From positions 5,530,147 through 5,594,146 of the forward strand of contig OY725492.1 in NCBI GenBank assembly GCA_963281255.1: 64,000 nucleotides of DNA, given 5' to 3'. Positions 23,256-35,425 of the stretch are shown piece by piece. Numbering within the stretch: the stretch's first letter is position 1; every line of letters starts with the position of its first letter. The stretch is from Aphrocallistes beatrix (taxonomy: Eukaryota; Porifera; Hexactinellida; Sceptrulophora; Aphrocallistidae). The translations under genes and the position numbers were made by a program. Under the pieces are notes generated by a model that was given only the letters and a program-made list of their open reading frames with translations, did no database searches and was not told the origin of the DNA.

Positions 23256-24131
23256 TTATTTTACTCTTTTGTTGCTTTTGTCTTTGAGGGTCCGCAGCCC
23301 CTCTCTCAGGCTGCACAGGGACAGGATGTCCCGGGGGGACGCGGGGCTGTGCGTGGAGGTCACAACCAGCAGGTGCTCCGGGGTGGGGTGGGGCCGCATC
23401 ATGGGAGCATTCCTATGTTTGCACTCCGTCTCCAGGGTGCCCACGGGCCGGGGTAAGTTGATGCGGGATGCGTTTTTGAGTTTCTGTCTGGACTGCTCCC
23501 AGGCTCGCTGCAGCGAACTCAGCGAGGCGAGCGGCTGTCTCAGCTGGTGTCCCAGACACGTGGCGGAGAATGCCGCCAGCTCCTGGGACGGTTTGTCCCG
23601 GTCGCCGGGCGGGAGGAGCGGACACTGTCTGACCCGTCGCAGGAAGCGCCTCTCGCGCTCCTGCTGCGCGTCCCGCGAGTGGCCGATCAGGGTCTGCGCG
23701 TCCAGCAGCACCTGGCTGGGCCGCACGGGGAGGGGCCCGGGGGGAGGCGTGAGGGCGCGCGGGCCGGACACGTGGTTCAGCGGGCGGAGCAGTCTGCGCG
23801 CCACCTCGAAGCTGCGCAGCAATCTGGATTGGGCGAACTCCTCCAACTGCTCCAGGTGCACTCGAGCCGTGTACTGGAACTCCTGCTGCGTGTCTATCCG
23901 CCCCAGCACTCGGATCTCCCTCTCCTCTCCCCTGTCCCCTCTGTCCGCTCGGGGCTGAGGGGGCGGCTGGGGTCTGGACGCGGCCGGGAGGAGGGTGTGC
24001 CGGGGCCAGGGCTGGAGGCGGTAGGAGGCGGAGGTGTGGTCCGTGGGGAGCGAGAGGTGCGAGTAAGGGGCGCAGAGTCTCTTCTTCAGATGCTTGTGTC
24101 GGGTGTGAGGTGGCACGGAATGTCCGCGCAT
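23256..24131 (-). CDS. Unrecognised protein, 291 residues
   Basis: Open single-exon frame on the minus strand, GC-rich like its neighbours. I take ATG at 24131, because the longer frame opens with GTG. The product is Arg/Pro/Leu-rich with a helical middle: 'IDTQQEFQYTARVHLEQLEEFAQSRLLRSFEVARRLL' and 'SRDAQQERERRFLRRVRQ'. No catalytic motif, signal peptide or membrane span is visible. It converges tail-to-tail with SERF, with a 47-bp gap, and starts 114 bp after the RRP36 stop on the same strand. Coding status is supported by length, composition and lack of any better frame; the function is unknown. Confidence 0.7.
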   Translation of the reverse strand: MRGHSVPPHTRHKHLKKRLCAPYSHLSLPTDHTSASYRLQPWPRHTLLPAASRPQPPPQPRADRGDRGEEREIRVLGRIDTQQEFQYTARVHLEQLEEFAQSRLLRSFEVARRLLRPLNHVSGPRALTPPPGPLPVRPSQVLLDAQTLIGHSRDAQQERERRFLRRVRQCPLLPPGDRDKPSQELAAFSATCLGHQLRQPLASLSSLQRAWEQSRQKLKNASRINLPRPVGTLETECKHRNAPMMRPHPTPEHLLVVTSTHSPASPRDILSLCSLREGLRTLKDKSNKRVK

Positions 24132-24244
24132 TTGTCCTATCACTACAAATAGTTACTCAGCCCTAGCAACCATGGATACTACAGGAATGCTATCTACTCC
24201 ATAACAAATCAGGTGTTCTAATATCATCAACACATTAAAAGGTC

Positions 24245-24937
24245 CTAACTAGTGCCAGTGGGCTCTTGGTCCCGGCGGATTGGAATTCCTTTACGGCTTC
24301 GCTTCTCCAACCGTTTCCGCCGTTTCTCGATCTGTTTCCGTTTGCTGCTCGCGCCGCCCAATCTCCTCTCGAGCTGAAGTCTCCTCAGTTCGCTCTTCTT
24401 CAGGAAGAACCGCCCCTTCCCCTGGCCCACTTTCTCCCGCTCGCCCCTCCGCCACTCCCGCGCCACTGCTCTGTCGGTTGCTCGCTCGCGCTTGGCGCGC
24501 GCCTGCGCCTTGATCCGCTCCAGCAGCGCCAGCAGCCGATCCCGCTCCGACACCTCCCGCGCCCCCTGCAGCTCCCGCTCCACCGCCTCCTGCTCCGCGC
24601 CCCGCACGGCGTCCAGGAAGGAGTAGGCCCGCTCGAAGCTGTCCGGGTCGAAGGCGCCGCTGCGCTCCTGGAAGCGCGGGTCCGTCCCTGGAGCCCGGCG
24701 GGGCTGCTTGCTCGGACGGACGCGCGGCCTTTTCTTGGAGGAGAATTCCGGCGGTTTATCCTTGTCTTTCTTTGTGTTGGGAGTTGTGGCCGCCCGTTTC
24801 TCCTTGTGGTAGACTCGCGAGAACTCTCTGCTGCCCACCCTGTCCCTGAGGGCCAGGAGGTCGCTCAGGGGGACGTCGGACAGCTGTTCTCGCGGGGTGT
24901 GAGGTTCCTTTTTCACACCTCTGCTGCTCCCACTCAT
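24245..24937 (-). CDS. RRP36: rRNA-processing protein RRP36 homologue
   Basis: Single exon, 230 residues, strongly basic. It matches the RRP36 layout: 'EFSSKKRPRVRPSKQPRRAPGTDPRF' in the middle, 'FDPDSFERAYSFLDAVRGAEQEAVERELQ', and the signature 'GKGRFFLKKSELRRLQLERRL' followed by a Lys/Arg-rich coiled tail. RRP36 is a nucleolar factor of the 90S pre-ribosome needed for early cleavages that yield 18S rRNA. The ATG at 24937 follows CGGTAGGA. Confidence 0.9.
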   Translation of the reverse strand: MSGSSRGVKKEPHTPREQLSDVPLSDLLALRDRVGSREFSRVYHKEKRAATTPNTKKDKDKPPEFSSKKRPRVRPSKQPRRAPGTDPRFQERSGAFDPDSFERAYSFLDAVRGAEQEAVERELQGAREVSERDRLLALLERIKAQARAKRERATDRAVAREWRRGEREKVGQGKGRFFLKKSELRRLQLERRLGGASSKRKQIEKRRKRLEKRSRKGIPIRRDQEPTGTS

Positions 24938-25169
24938 TCCTACCGAGTTACTATCAAATCTTTATTCAGCATAATTTGAGTAATTAATTTCTATCATCTA
25001 GTCATAGCCACCAAACCTGACCTCAGAACTATACGCAGCATTCCTAGAATTCCACTCTACCCATCCAGTAACTAACTACGTGTAAGGCTACATACTATAT
25101 AAAATCAATTCATCAGTGACTAGGCTGTCGTCTGAGACGAATCTAAGAGGAGATGGGTAGGGGGCAGGG

Positions 25170-25892
25170 TCACAGGTCCGTGCAGGTCTTTGAGGTCAGG
25201 AGGCCGACCAGGTGGTCGATGCGGTCCCCGTGCTTCTGTCCGAGCAGCAGGGCGTGTCCCGGCGAGTCCTTGCAGGCCAGGGCGGGCGAGGAGCTGGAGA
25301 GCGACATCTTGGAAGCGGCGCGGACGTCTCCGGACTTGGCGCGCACCAGAGAGCCGCGACTGGCGGGCATGTCCCGGTCCCTGGAGATGGAGTCCGGCAG
25401 GGACTGTTGGGAGTTGCTTCGGTTGCGCGCAGTGTCTGCTTTGAGGTGTGAAGAGTCCAAGGGCGAGATCCTCTTGCGGTGCCCTTTGGCGACGGGAGAG
25501 GACTGCAGAGAGCGAGTGAGGGGCGGACAGGAAGGGGGTCCGGATTCCTTGGCCACCGGCTGTCCCGGTCTGAGAATGGTGTCGTCGATGGAGAGGGAGC
25601 TCCGAGTGAGCACCAGCGGCTCCTTCAGACAATCGAGGTTCTGGAGCGAGGCCGAATTCCGCCGTGCGAGTGCCGGGAAGGCGGGAGCGATCGCGGCCGA
25701 CCCCTCCCGCGGCTTCTGCTCCTGCGCGCGCGCGTAGTGGCGCACCAGCGCGTCCACGTCGCGCGCCAGGTCGTGCAGGCGCACCTGCATGAACTCCCGC
25801 TCGGCGCGCAGCTGGTAGCACTGCTGCCGGATGGACGAGATCTTCGCGTCCAGGTGAGAGAGGCGGTCCCGAGAGTGATCTTGTTTCGGCAT
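25170..25892 (-). CDS. Unrecognised coiled-coil/Ser-rich protein, 240 residues
   Basis: Single-exon frame from ATG 25892. Residues 1-60 predict a coiled coil ('LSHLDAKISSIRQQCYQLRAEREFMQVRLHDLARDVDAL'). The remainder is Ser/Pro/Arg-rich and probably disordered, with several RxxS-type sites. It ends 'IDHLVGLLTSKTCTDL'. No family recognised. It is divergently oriented to the dsRBD-EDF1 gene, 174 bp away, and the shared gap holds a perfect TGACGTCA at 25971. Confidence 0.7.
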   Translation of the reverse strand: MPKQDHSRDRLSHLDAKISSIRQQCYQLRAEREFMQVRLHDLARDVDALVRHYARAQEQKPREGSAAIAPAFPALARRNSASLQNLDCLKEPLVLTRSSLSIDDTILRPGQPVAKESGPPSCPPLTRSLQSSPVAKGHRKRISPLDSSHLKADTARNRSNSQQSLPDSISRDRDMPASRGSLVRAKSGDVRAASKMSLSSSSPALACKDSPGHALLLGQKHGDRIDHLVGLLTSKTCTDL

Positions 25893-26066
25893 TTTTATAC
25901 ACGCACCGGCGCTGTTCGCTGCTTTTATACTCCCGCGAAAGCCTATCCGCGTGCGTAGCTACCGCAGGCGTGACGTCACCGCAATGCGCTGACCTAATTA
26001 TAGCAACGCAGGTTTGAGTGAATGTTCGATGTTTTGTAAGCTAGATTGTATTTACTGAATTGCGGC

Positions 26067-26720
26067 ATGGCCGGGATCCACGTCGACGGGATCGCGCCCC
26101 AAATCCCGGACAAGAATCCGATCTCGTTCCTGCAGGAGATTTCGCAGATGCACAAGTTCCCGCTGCCCGAGTACAAGGCCGCCCCGGGCACCTACAACGA
26201 GTTCGGACACGAAGTGAAGATCAACTTCAGCCGCAAGCCGGAGGAGATCGTGAACTTCTACGGACACGGGAAGACCAAGAAGCTGGCCAAGACGCGGTCC
26301 GCCGAGAGCGCCCTGGAGTACCTCCGCAAGAACCGCCCGGAGGTGTTCCTGCCGCCCCCGCCCCCCGAGGTGGTGGTGGACGTGAACGAGCTGTCGCCCA
26401 TGGTCCGCGACATGCACCTCAAGAAGATGCCGCACCTGGCCTCCAACAAGCAGAGCTTCCCCAGCCTGCCCGGCGAGCAGCTGGCCGCGGAGACGGAGGA
26501 GCTGGTGCACGAGCGGGTGGGGCTGGAGCTGGGGAAGCTGATCCAGCAGGCGCGCATGGAGAAGGGCCTCACTCAGAAGGACCTGGCGGCCAAAATCAAC
26601 GAGAAGCCGGACGTGGTGGTGGAGTTCGAGTCGGGACGCGCCATCTTCAACATCCACATCGTCTCCAAGTTGGAGCGGGCACTCGGCGTGAAGATCCACG
26701 GCCCCCGGCAGGCCTTCTAG
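26067..26720 (+). CDS. dsRBD fused to the MBF1/EDF1 helix-turn-helix
   Basis: Single uninterrupted exon of 217 residues. Residues about 15-85 fit a dsRNA-binding domain: 'NPISFLQEISQMHKFPLPEY', then 'GHEVKINFS', then 'GHGKTKKLAKTRSAESALEYL', the basic loop and last helix. Residues about 140-217 match the C-terminal half of EDF1/MBF1: 'ETEELVHERVGLELGKLIQQ', 'KGLTQKDLAAKINEKPDVV', 'ESGRAI', 'SKLERALGVKI'. EDF1 normally begins with its own short MBF1 N-terminal region; here a dsRBD stands in that place. EDF1 binds collided ribosomes and acts as a transcriptional co-activator; what the dsRBD adds is inference. No intron or stop separates the two parts. JNK follows 200 bp downstream. Confidence 0.9.
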   Translation: MAGIHVDGIAPQIPDKNPISFLQEISQMHKFPLPEYKAAPGTYNEFGHEVKINFSRKPEEIVNFYGHGKTKKLAKTRSAESALEYLRKNRPEVFLPPPPPEVVVDVNELSPMVRDMHLKKMPHLASNKQSFPSLPGEQLAAETEELVHERVGLELGKLIQQARMEKGLTQKDLAAKINEKPDVVVEFESGRAIFNIHIVSKLERALGVKIHGPRQAF

Positions 26721-26920
26721 CCGCCTGCGAGGACTTTCCGGGCGGCTGTGCGCAAGGCCTCCTTGCACACAGCCTCACCCTCTCTCAGCTGTCCGCACGG
26801 GGCAGCCAGTCCCGTGCTGACAGCTGACTTTCTGTGTTTTTTGTGTTAATGAGAAAGCCTATTTTTAGTGAGGAGATTTGTTGTTCTTAGTTCCGATTTG
26901 CCTTTCCGCGGTTGCTAGCT

Positions 26921-29348
<2,428 letters not shown>

Positions 29349-29493
29349 CAAGACCTGCGTCAGAGTTGAATTGATTGTAAATTGTGTTGGACCATTTTCT
29401 ATGAATAATTATTCCCTTTTTAACACTGCGTTACATTCCTTTGACCCCCTCTTGTTGCCAAGCACCCTGTGACTTTGCGTTCAGTGAGTTAGC

Positions 29494-29865
29494 ATGTCGG
29501 GGCTGTCGCGGCTGGAGAAGGAGGTGCAGGCGGAGGTGCAGAGGGCGCAGGGGGTGCAGAAGGAGATCCAGAGGGGCGTGACCGCGCACGGACAGCTGGA
29601 GATGCAGCTGAGCGAGAACAAGATCGTGCAGGAGGAGCTGCGGCTGCTCGGGGAGGACTCGCGCGTGTTCAAACTGGTCGGGCCCCTCCTGGTGCGGCAG
29701 GACCCACTAGAGGCCAGGGACACCGTGGACAAGCGGCTGGAGTACATCCAGGGGGAGATGGACCGCCACGACAAGGCGATCAAAGAGGCGGAGACCTCCC
29801 AGGACAAGTGCCGCCTCAGAATCGCGGAGATTCAGGCCGAGTACCAGAGCCTGGCCAAGAAATGA
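29494..29865 (+). CDS. PFDN6: Prefoldin subunit 6
   Basis: Single exon, 123 residues. It is a beta-type prefoldin: two long helices flank 'LSENKIVQEELRLLGEDSRVFKLVGPLLVRQD', the beta-hairpin segment conserved in subunit 6. Prefoldin delivers unfolded actin and tubulin to the CCT chaperonin. The length is close to the human protein (129). It starts 145 bp after the JNK stop and ends 105 bp before the epsin start, all on the same strand. The ATG follows GTGAGTTAGC. Confidence 0.93.
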   Translation: MSGLSRLEKEVQAEVQRAQGVQKEIQRGVTAHGQLEMQLSENKIVQEELRLLGEDSRVFKLVGPLLVRQDPLEARDTVDKRLEYIQGEMDRHDKAIKEAETSQDKCRLRIAEIQAEYQSLAKK

Positions 29866-29970
29866 ATTTGTTCTGTTCTGCTTAGTTATTAAATCCACTC
29901 TAACTGCCCTGTCTCTGACTTGTTTGTGTTACTTCTCTCTTGCATTGTGTTAGCTTATAGCGGAGTAGCT

Positions 29971-32900
29971 ATGGCAGCTCTCAGAGGAATGTGAGTTAGC
30001 TGCCACTCTCTATTTGTGTTTGTTTGTTTGTTGTTATTCCGTTTTCTATTTGTAGAAAGAATGCGGTGGGGAACTATTCCCTCGGGGAATTGAAGGTGAG
30101 AGAAGCGACCACTAACGAGACCTGGGGCCCCACCACCTCACAGCTGGCGGAGATCTCGGACATCACACATCAGCTGTAAGCTCATTGTCCATCTCTTCCC
30201 AGTTAGAGCTTATGAGACAGCTGGTGCCAGCTGCTGGACTCTGTTCAGTGTTAGGGCATTGGGAGTTGAAATGGATTCGGCGCGCCTAAACCTACATAGA
30301 TTCGATTAAATTTGCGCGCCTATTTCCCCGTTAGCTGATACGCCCGCCCTGACTGTTAGTTTGCTGAATTAATTAATTAAATTATTTGATTGATTCTAGA
30401 CTGCACTTCCACGAGGTGATGTCCATGATTGAGAAGAGACTCAACGACAAAGGGAAGAACTTTAGACACGTTGCCAAGGTACGCTTCTTTGGTATGCTAG
30501 GAATGTATAACGAAATTACTGGTTCGGTTGCTAGGCCCTGCTGGTGCTGGACTACGTGATCAAGACGGGATCTGAGCGGGTGATTCAGCACTGGAAGGAC
30601 AAACTCTACATCATCAACACGCTCAAGGACTTCCAGTTCACGGACAAGGACGCAAAGGACCAGGGACGCACAAGTGAGTTCATCCCTCCACCGGACAGCT
30701 GATTGGTCCCTTGGATGACATTCGCGTTCTATTTATAGTTCGGGACCGAGCTAAGCAGATCACGATCCTACTCAACGACAACGAGCTGCTGCTCGCCGAG
30801 AGGACCAAGGCGCTCGAGGTTCTCACCCGCCGACCAATCTAATTCCTCATAAGTGTCTCATGCCTGCCAACCGTCACATTTTATCACTCTTCGATTGAGC
30901 TAATTTTGACGAGTTTCCCGTTTTACATGAAATTTCCCATTTATGTCCCGCTTTTTACTATCTGAGCTATGGACTGTAACAGAGTTTGTTCCTATGAGCA
31001 TGTCCATGGTCCTAGCCGTTATGCAGCAGTACTATGTAGTATTTATTTAGACAAAGAAGAAGTTCCATTCGGGAGAGCTGGTGCCGGCGTCTTCCAGGTA
31101 ACTACTCATCCCTAGTCCAACAGTACTGCGTAGATAGCCTCAGTGACGGTTCTCTGTCTGTAGCGACCTCACCACGCGATCCTGGGAGCCCGAGAGGAAG
31201 ACGCTGCAGGGTAAAGACACGTGAGTTCACATTCCATTGTTCCCCTACTGTCGCTAGCTCGTAACGACATCGTTTGTAGGAATGTGGCGGGGCAGCCGGG
31301 GTCCACGCCCAACCTGTCCGCCGACATCAAAGCGGCGCTGCCCATCAACCGCGGTGAAGAGGACTTGCAGCTGCGACTGGCGCTCGCTCTCTCCAAAGAG
31401 GACTCCGAGACCAAGAGCCAGCGCACGTGAGTTCTTGTGACGCTGCGACCATACGGCTGTGCCAGCCTCTTTGTTGTTGTTGTTGTTGTTCTAGTGAGGA
31501 TGAAGCCAATCAGCTGAAGTCAGCTCTGCAGATCTCAAAGACAGATTCGAATCAGAAGCTGAGTGAGTGCAGCCTAGCACTGCTTGTTTACTTTAATTGT
31601 TTATTCGTTTGTTTGCTTCTAAGCTCCCGGGATGATCGCCCCGCCCCCTGGCAGTCGGGCGGTGGAGCCCTGGCAGTCTCTGCCGGAGCCTTCCCAGACC
31701 GCGCCCGGCCCAGAGCTCGGAGACCCGTGGACCGGAGGCAGCAGAGACCTGCAGCCGGTGCCGGTGCAGGAGCCGGTTCTGGGAGATCAGCCGGATCTGT
31801 CAGGTGAGGAGTCTATTTATAGGTTTGCATTGGAAGCGGATTGGTTAGTATCCATGGTTCATCACTGGACTTTGCTAGACCCGTGGAGTGGAGAGCTGAG
31901 AGGGAGACTGGACTCTCCGGTCCAGGCCCAGGAAACAGACCCCTGGGGAGACCTCACATCGGCCCCGGCAGACAGTCCCGCCCTCAAACCCACCAACCTC
32001 ACCAACGAGATTGTCATGTGAGTTGTCGCTTCTTCCGACACATTAGCCACTCCGCCGCTCTTACTGCCACTGCTTAGGGGCCCAGACCCGTGGGGAGGAG
32101 CACTCAAGCCCGCAGAGCCCAGCGAAGTCGCGCTCTTGGACCGACCCCTGAGTCCTCCGAAGGATCCCCTCCTCGCCCCCACAGCTGACGCCCAGGTAAC
32201 GGATCCCATCAGCTGATTGGTCAGTACCGTCTGTTCATAAATGCGTCTGCAGGGAGGAGCTAACACAGTAGAGTCCGAGTTCCTGGGACAAAACGCCAAA
32301 CTCGTCAATTTGGACGCTTTAGTGGATTTGGGCCGCGCGCCTGCCGCCGGTTCGGGACAGGAAGGGAACCCTTTCGCCATGTTGCCCCCCGACACCACCT
32401 CAAAGACCGCCAGCAACCCCTTTCTCGCCAACGTCAGTCCGCAGCCCACGCTCAACCAGATGCGCGACACTTCTAAACCAGGTACGTACCCCTACCCCCC
32501 TACCTCCTACCCCCCTCCCCCCTCTCTCACCCCTCTGATTGCTGTCCGTTCTAGACCCACTACAGGCGCCGCTCATTCCCTCTGGCTCTGCCGGACCGCC
32601 AGTGTCCTCTTCCACGGGACCGGCACAGCCGCCCGGTCTGCTCTCGCAGGCCTCAGAGCTCGCCTCCATCTTCCAGAACCCACTTCCGCCCGCCCCACAG
32701 CCCTCCTACCCCCCTTCCATGTTCCCCTCCTCCGCCCCAGCTCCTCAGCTCGGACAGAAACCAGCACCGGACTACTCCGGACTCTCCGGCCTCTCTACCG
32801 GTACCAGCAGCTCGTACGCAGGATACTCAGCTCCCGCCCAGACAGGAACCGGTTTCTCAGTGCCTAGTCAGACAGGAACCGGTTTCTCAGTACCTAGTCA

Positions 32901-33276
32901 GACAGGAACCGGTTTCTCAGTACCTAGTCAGACAGGAACCGGATACTCAGCCCTTAGCCAGGCAGGAACTGGTTTTTCTGTACCTAGCCAGGCAGGAACC
33001 GGTTTTTCAGTACCCATCCAGCCAGGAACCGGATTTTCAGTACCCAGCCAGCCAGGAACCGGATTTTCAGCTCCCAACCAGCCAGGAACCGGATTTTCAG
33101 CTGGAAGCCAGGCAAGTGCCGGATTCCCAAACTTCAGCAGCGGGCAGTCCGGGTCTCAAGGCCTGGCCGGGTTCGGGGCGCTGCAGGGAGCGCCGGGCGT
33201 GAGTACCGGCACCACGGCGCCTCACAGCTACAACGGGGCTCCGAGCTTCCCTCAGAGCTCCAACCCTTTCTTTTAA
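29971..33276 (+). CDS. Epsin, clathrin/ubiquitin endocytic adaptor
   Basis: Fourteen exons join in frame to about 714 residues: 29971-29990, 30056-30175, 30400-30478, 30535-30673, 30739-30818, 31051-31097, 31164-31220, 31280-31426, 31495-31562, 31624-31803, 31879-32017, 32078-32195, 32253-32481, 32555-33276. Residues 1 to about 145 are an ENTH domain ('VREATTNETWGP', 'IKTGSERVIQHW', 'LKDFQFTD'), which bends membranes by binding PI(4,5)P2. Two ubiquitin-interacting motifs follow ('EEDLQLRLALALS' and 'EDEANQLKSALQIS'), then four DPW motifs for AP-2 and three NPF motifs for EH domains. A run of decapeptide repeats lies near the C-terminus. The donor after exon 5 (GAG|GTTCTC) is weak but keeps frame. 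Confidence 0.93.
31468..31491. repeat. (TTG)n microsatellite in epsin intron 8
   Basis: Seven TTG units on the sense strand end at the 3' splice site TTCTAG and appear to serve as the polypyrimidine-like tract. Confidence 0.88.
32838..33120 (+). repeat. 30-bp coding tandem repeat in the last epsin exon
   Basis: Nine to ten units of 30 bp encode Q-T/A/P-GTGFSVPS. The first four units are almost identical in DNA; later ones carry T to A to P changes after the Gln, consistent with stepwise duplication. Confidence 0.93.
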
Positions 33277-33426
33277 CTTAGTGTGTGTACATTGACTGGC
33301 CGACTGACTGGCTTTTAGTACTGTGGAATTATTGTGGTTGTATATACATGTTTGCATTGCAGGTTCTCTGTTTCGTCGGAGCTAAGCTGTCACTATTTAT
33401 AAATTATTTCTTTGTCGCCCGCCTAG

Positions 33427-33829
33427 CACGGCCACCCAGCCCGCCACCGACACCTTCCAGCTGGAGCTCGCCTGGTGTCTGGCGCAGCTCCAAATCGCCT
33501 CCAGCGATAAACGCGGCTCCAAGAAGTGCGCAGAGGAGAACGCGCGCCTAACGCGCCTGCTCTCTTCCCCGCAGACGCCGTTCCCGCGCAAAAGACAGCT
33601 GATGCGCGCCGCGTTCGGAGACTACCGGAGCAAGATGCGCGCCCAGCCCCTCCCCGAGCTGTCCGGGCCCTCCCTGCGCCCCGCCGCGCGGCCAGACGGC
33701 GTCTTCTACCGGCAATCCCGGTCCCAACTCTCCGGTCAGACTGGCAGCGGAGAGGGAGCTGAGTTCTCGTTCCAGTTCCAGATTCCAGAGACGACAGAGA
33801 CAGTGAGTTATGTCACTTTCATATTGTGA
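33427..33829 (+). CDS. UPF0488 (C8orf33-like) protein, start unresolved
   Basis: The exon begins at an acceptor GTCGCCCGCCTAG and is open for 133 codons. It shows the UPF0488 core: 'FQLELAWCLAQLQI', then 'FPRKRQLMRAAFGDYRSKM', ending 'EFSFQFQI'. The family is uncharacterised. The only in-frame ATGs are internal (33602), downstream of conserved residues, so an upstream exon must exist. One possibility, ATG 33348 spliced at 33388, needs a 38-bp intron and a poor donor. The end is also uncertain, since GTGAGT at 33803 could be a donor to a short last exon. It begins 150 bp after the epsin stop. Confidence 0.75.
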
Positions 33830-34199
33830 CTATTTGTTATGACAAGTCGTACATTCTAAGCGTTACTAGGCATGTATTTGGCAACGTTACCTCTACGACA
33901 TTAATGTTTGAAGTACACGCTGAATTCCAGACTTGTTATGGCGTTGCCAGGATTACACAAGTCGTATGACACTGAAACGAATTCGATTAGGATCTTACTA
34001 ATCTAATTATAGCTTTAGCCAGTTTCTAATTTCATTTCTTTTCTCCTTACTTCACTTCGCCCAGCTAACATTCCGCCTTTAGGGGCGTTGCTAGCCAGGG
34101 CCAATAATAATGTCGTTGAATAACAAAGTTAGTTATAATTAAACAGGGCACACAAGCTAACTGTTGCATAAATGGCTGGAGATGTCGGGGGGGTGCGTG
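33830..34199. other. Intergenic region between convergent genes
   Basis: AT-rich DNA between the C8orf33-like gene (+) and the membrane-protein gene (-). No ORF or repeat seen. It may contain a short final exon of the former. Confidence 0.5.
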
Positions 34200-34742
34200 T
34201 TAGTCGTCTATGGGATTGTAGTGCAGGTCTCGTCCGTACTGTGAGTAGTGCACGTAGTTGGACAGCTTGTTGAGGCTGCGGAACAGGAACAGGAAGAGCG
34301 TGAGGAGCAGGAGCATCTGGAACACGATCAGCAGGATGCAGGCCGAGAACTCCAGGACCACGAACTTGTTGAAGTACTCGTCGTCCCCGTCCTCGCTGTA
34401 GAACCCGATGATGCGCTGCGCGTTCACGTTGACCACCCCACCCGCGAACACCAGGCTCAGCTGCGCCAGCAGGAAGTAGGCCAGCCCCAGCAGGATGTGG
34501 CAGCAGTAGGTGTAGAGGAGGAGCAGCAGCGAGCCCAGCGGCACGGAGAAGACCAGCCCCCACCAGCAGGAGTACTCGTGCTCGAACGTCTTGTCCAGCT
34601 CCGCCACCGTCCAGTGGTTGCGCATGGCGAACCCTGTCAGGAAGACGATCCACGCGGCCAGCGTGAGCGTGAGCATGAGGATGGTCAGCAGCACCGAGCT
34701 CTTGCCCGTGCGCGTCGCGAGAGATTCCACTTTCCAATGCAT
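34200..34742 (-). CDS. Unrecognised four-span membrane protein, 180 residues
   Basis: Single exon starting at ATG 34742, the first ATG after an in-frame stop. The product has about four hydrophobic segments: 'LLTILMLTLTLAAWIVFLTG', 'WWGLVFSVPLGSLLLLLYTYCC', 'LLGLAYFLLAQLSLVFAGGV' and 'ACILLIVFQMLLLLTLFLFLF'. There is an acidic loop 'YSEDGDDEYFNKF' between spans 3 and 4 and a short polar tail. The topology resembles small tetraspan proteins, but I see no tetraspanin CCG or claudin motif, so I assign no function. Confidence 0.75.
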   Translation of the reverse strand: MHWKVESLATRTGKSSVLLTILMLTLTLAAWIVFLTGFAMRNHWTVAELDKTFEHEYSCWWGLVFSVPLGSLLLLLYTYCCHILLGLAYFLLAQLSLVFAGGVVNVNAQRIIGFYSEDGDDEYFNKFVVLEFSACILLIVFQMLLLLTLFLFLFRSLNKLSNYVHYSQYGRDLHYNPIDD

Positions 34743-35425
34743 CAGTTTAGCCAGCCTAGAGATCGCGTTAATTCATACCTGCCGGTGGGACTAATGGAAG
34801 CTCGCTCGAGGCGCGCTTGAGTGACTCACCTGGTGCCAGACAGACGGGCGCGCATTCCACAACACATCTGATTCGCTTATCTCAGTTCAAACTTGTTTTA
34901 GCCTCAGCGCATATTCGGCGCGTTTTATTGATAGAATTTGCTTGGAGAGGCCATAGAGCCAATTGCATCCATCTGCAATCCTCGACCGCTCTTCTATGTG
35001 GCTGCACTTATTGGCTCCCTCGCTGCGTTCACGAATCTAGGTACGCTTCAGTCGCTTTAGTTTAAATGGAATTGCTCTTCGTAATCAGTTTACAGAGCCG
35101 CGTTGTTGTGATGATGCACCGTCTGCAGCAGTCTGACTGCACCAGCATTACAACACCTAATTCCTCCCTCGCTTCGTATCAGCAAAAGCTTCGTTGCTCG
35201 AGCTAGGATTGGATGACTCTACTGCTACCGTGTCAGACTCTGCGTAATTGTCAGACTTTATTGCGGTCGGAGCAGACACAACGATTCAGAATTATCAGAA
35301 GTTTTAGTAAGTAAGCGAACTGAATTGTGTCTACGTACATAGTGAATTGATTTCATAGTATTCATAAAATACAACAAATATAATTAATGATAGAATCTAT
35401 CTATACAGCGAGCTAAGTGATTCCG
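34743..35425. other. Intergenic region
   Basis: About 680 bp between two minus-strand genes. It has AT-rich and mixed sequence with no supported ORF or strong repeat. The left part is the presumed promoter of the membrane-protein gene. Confidence 0.5.
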
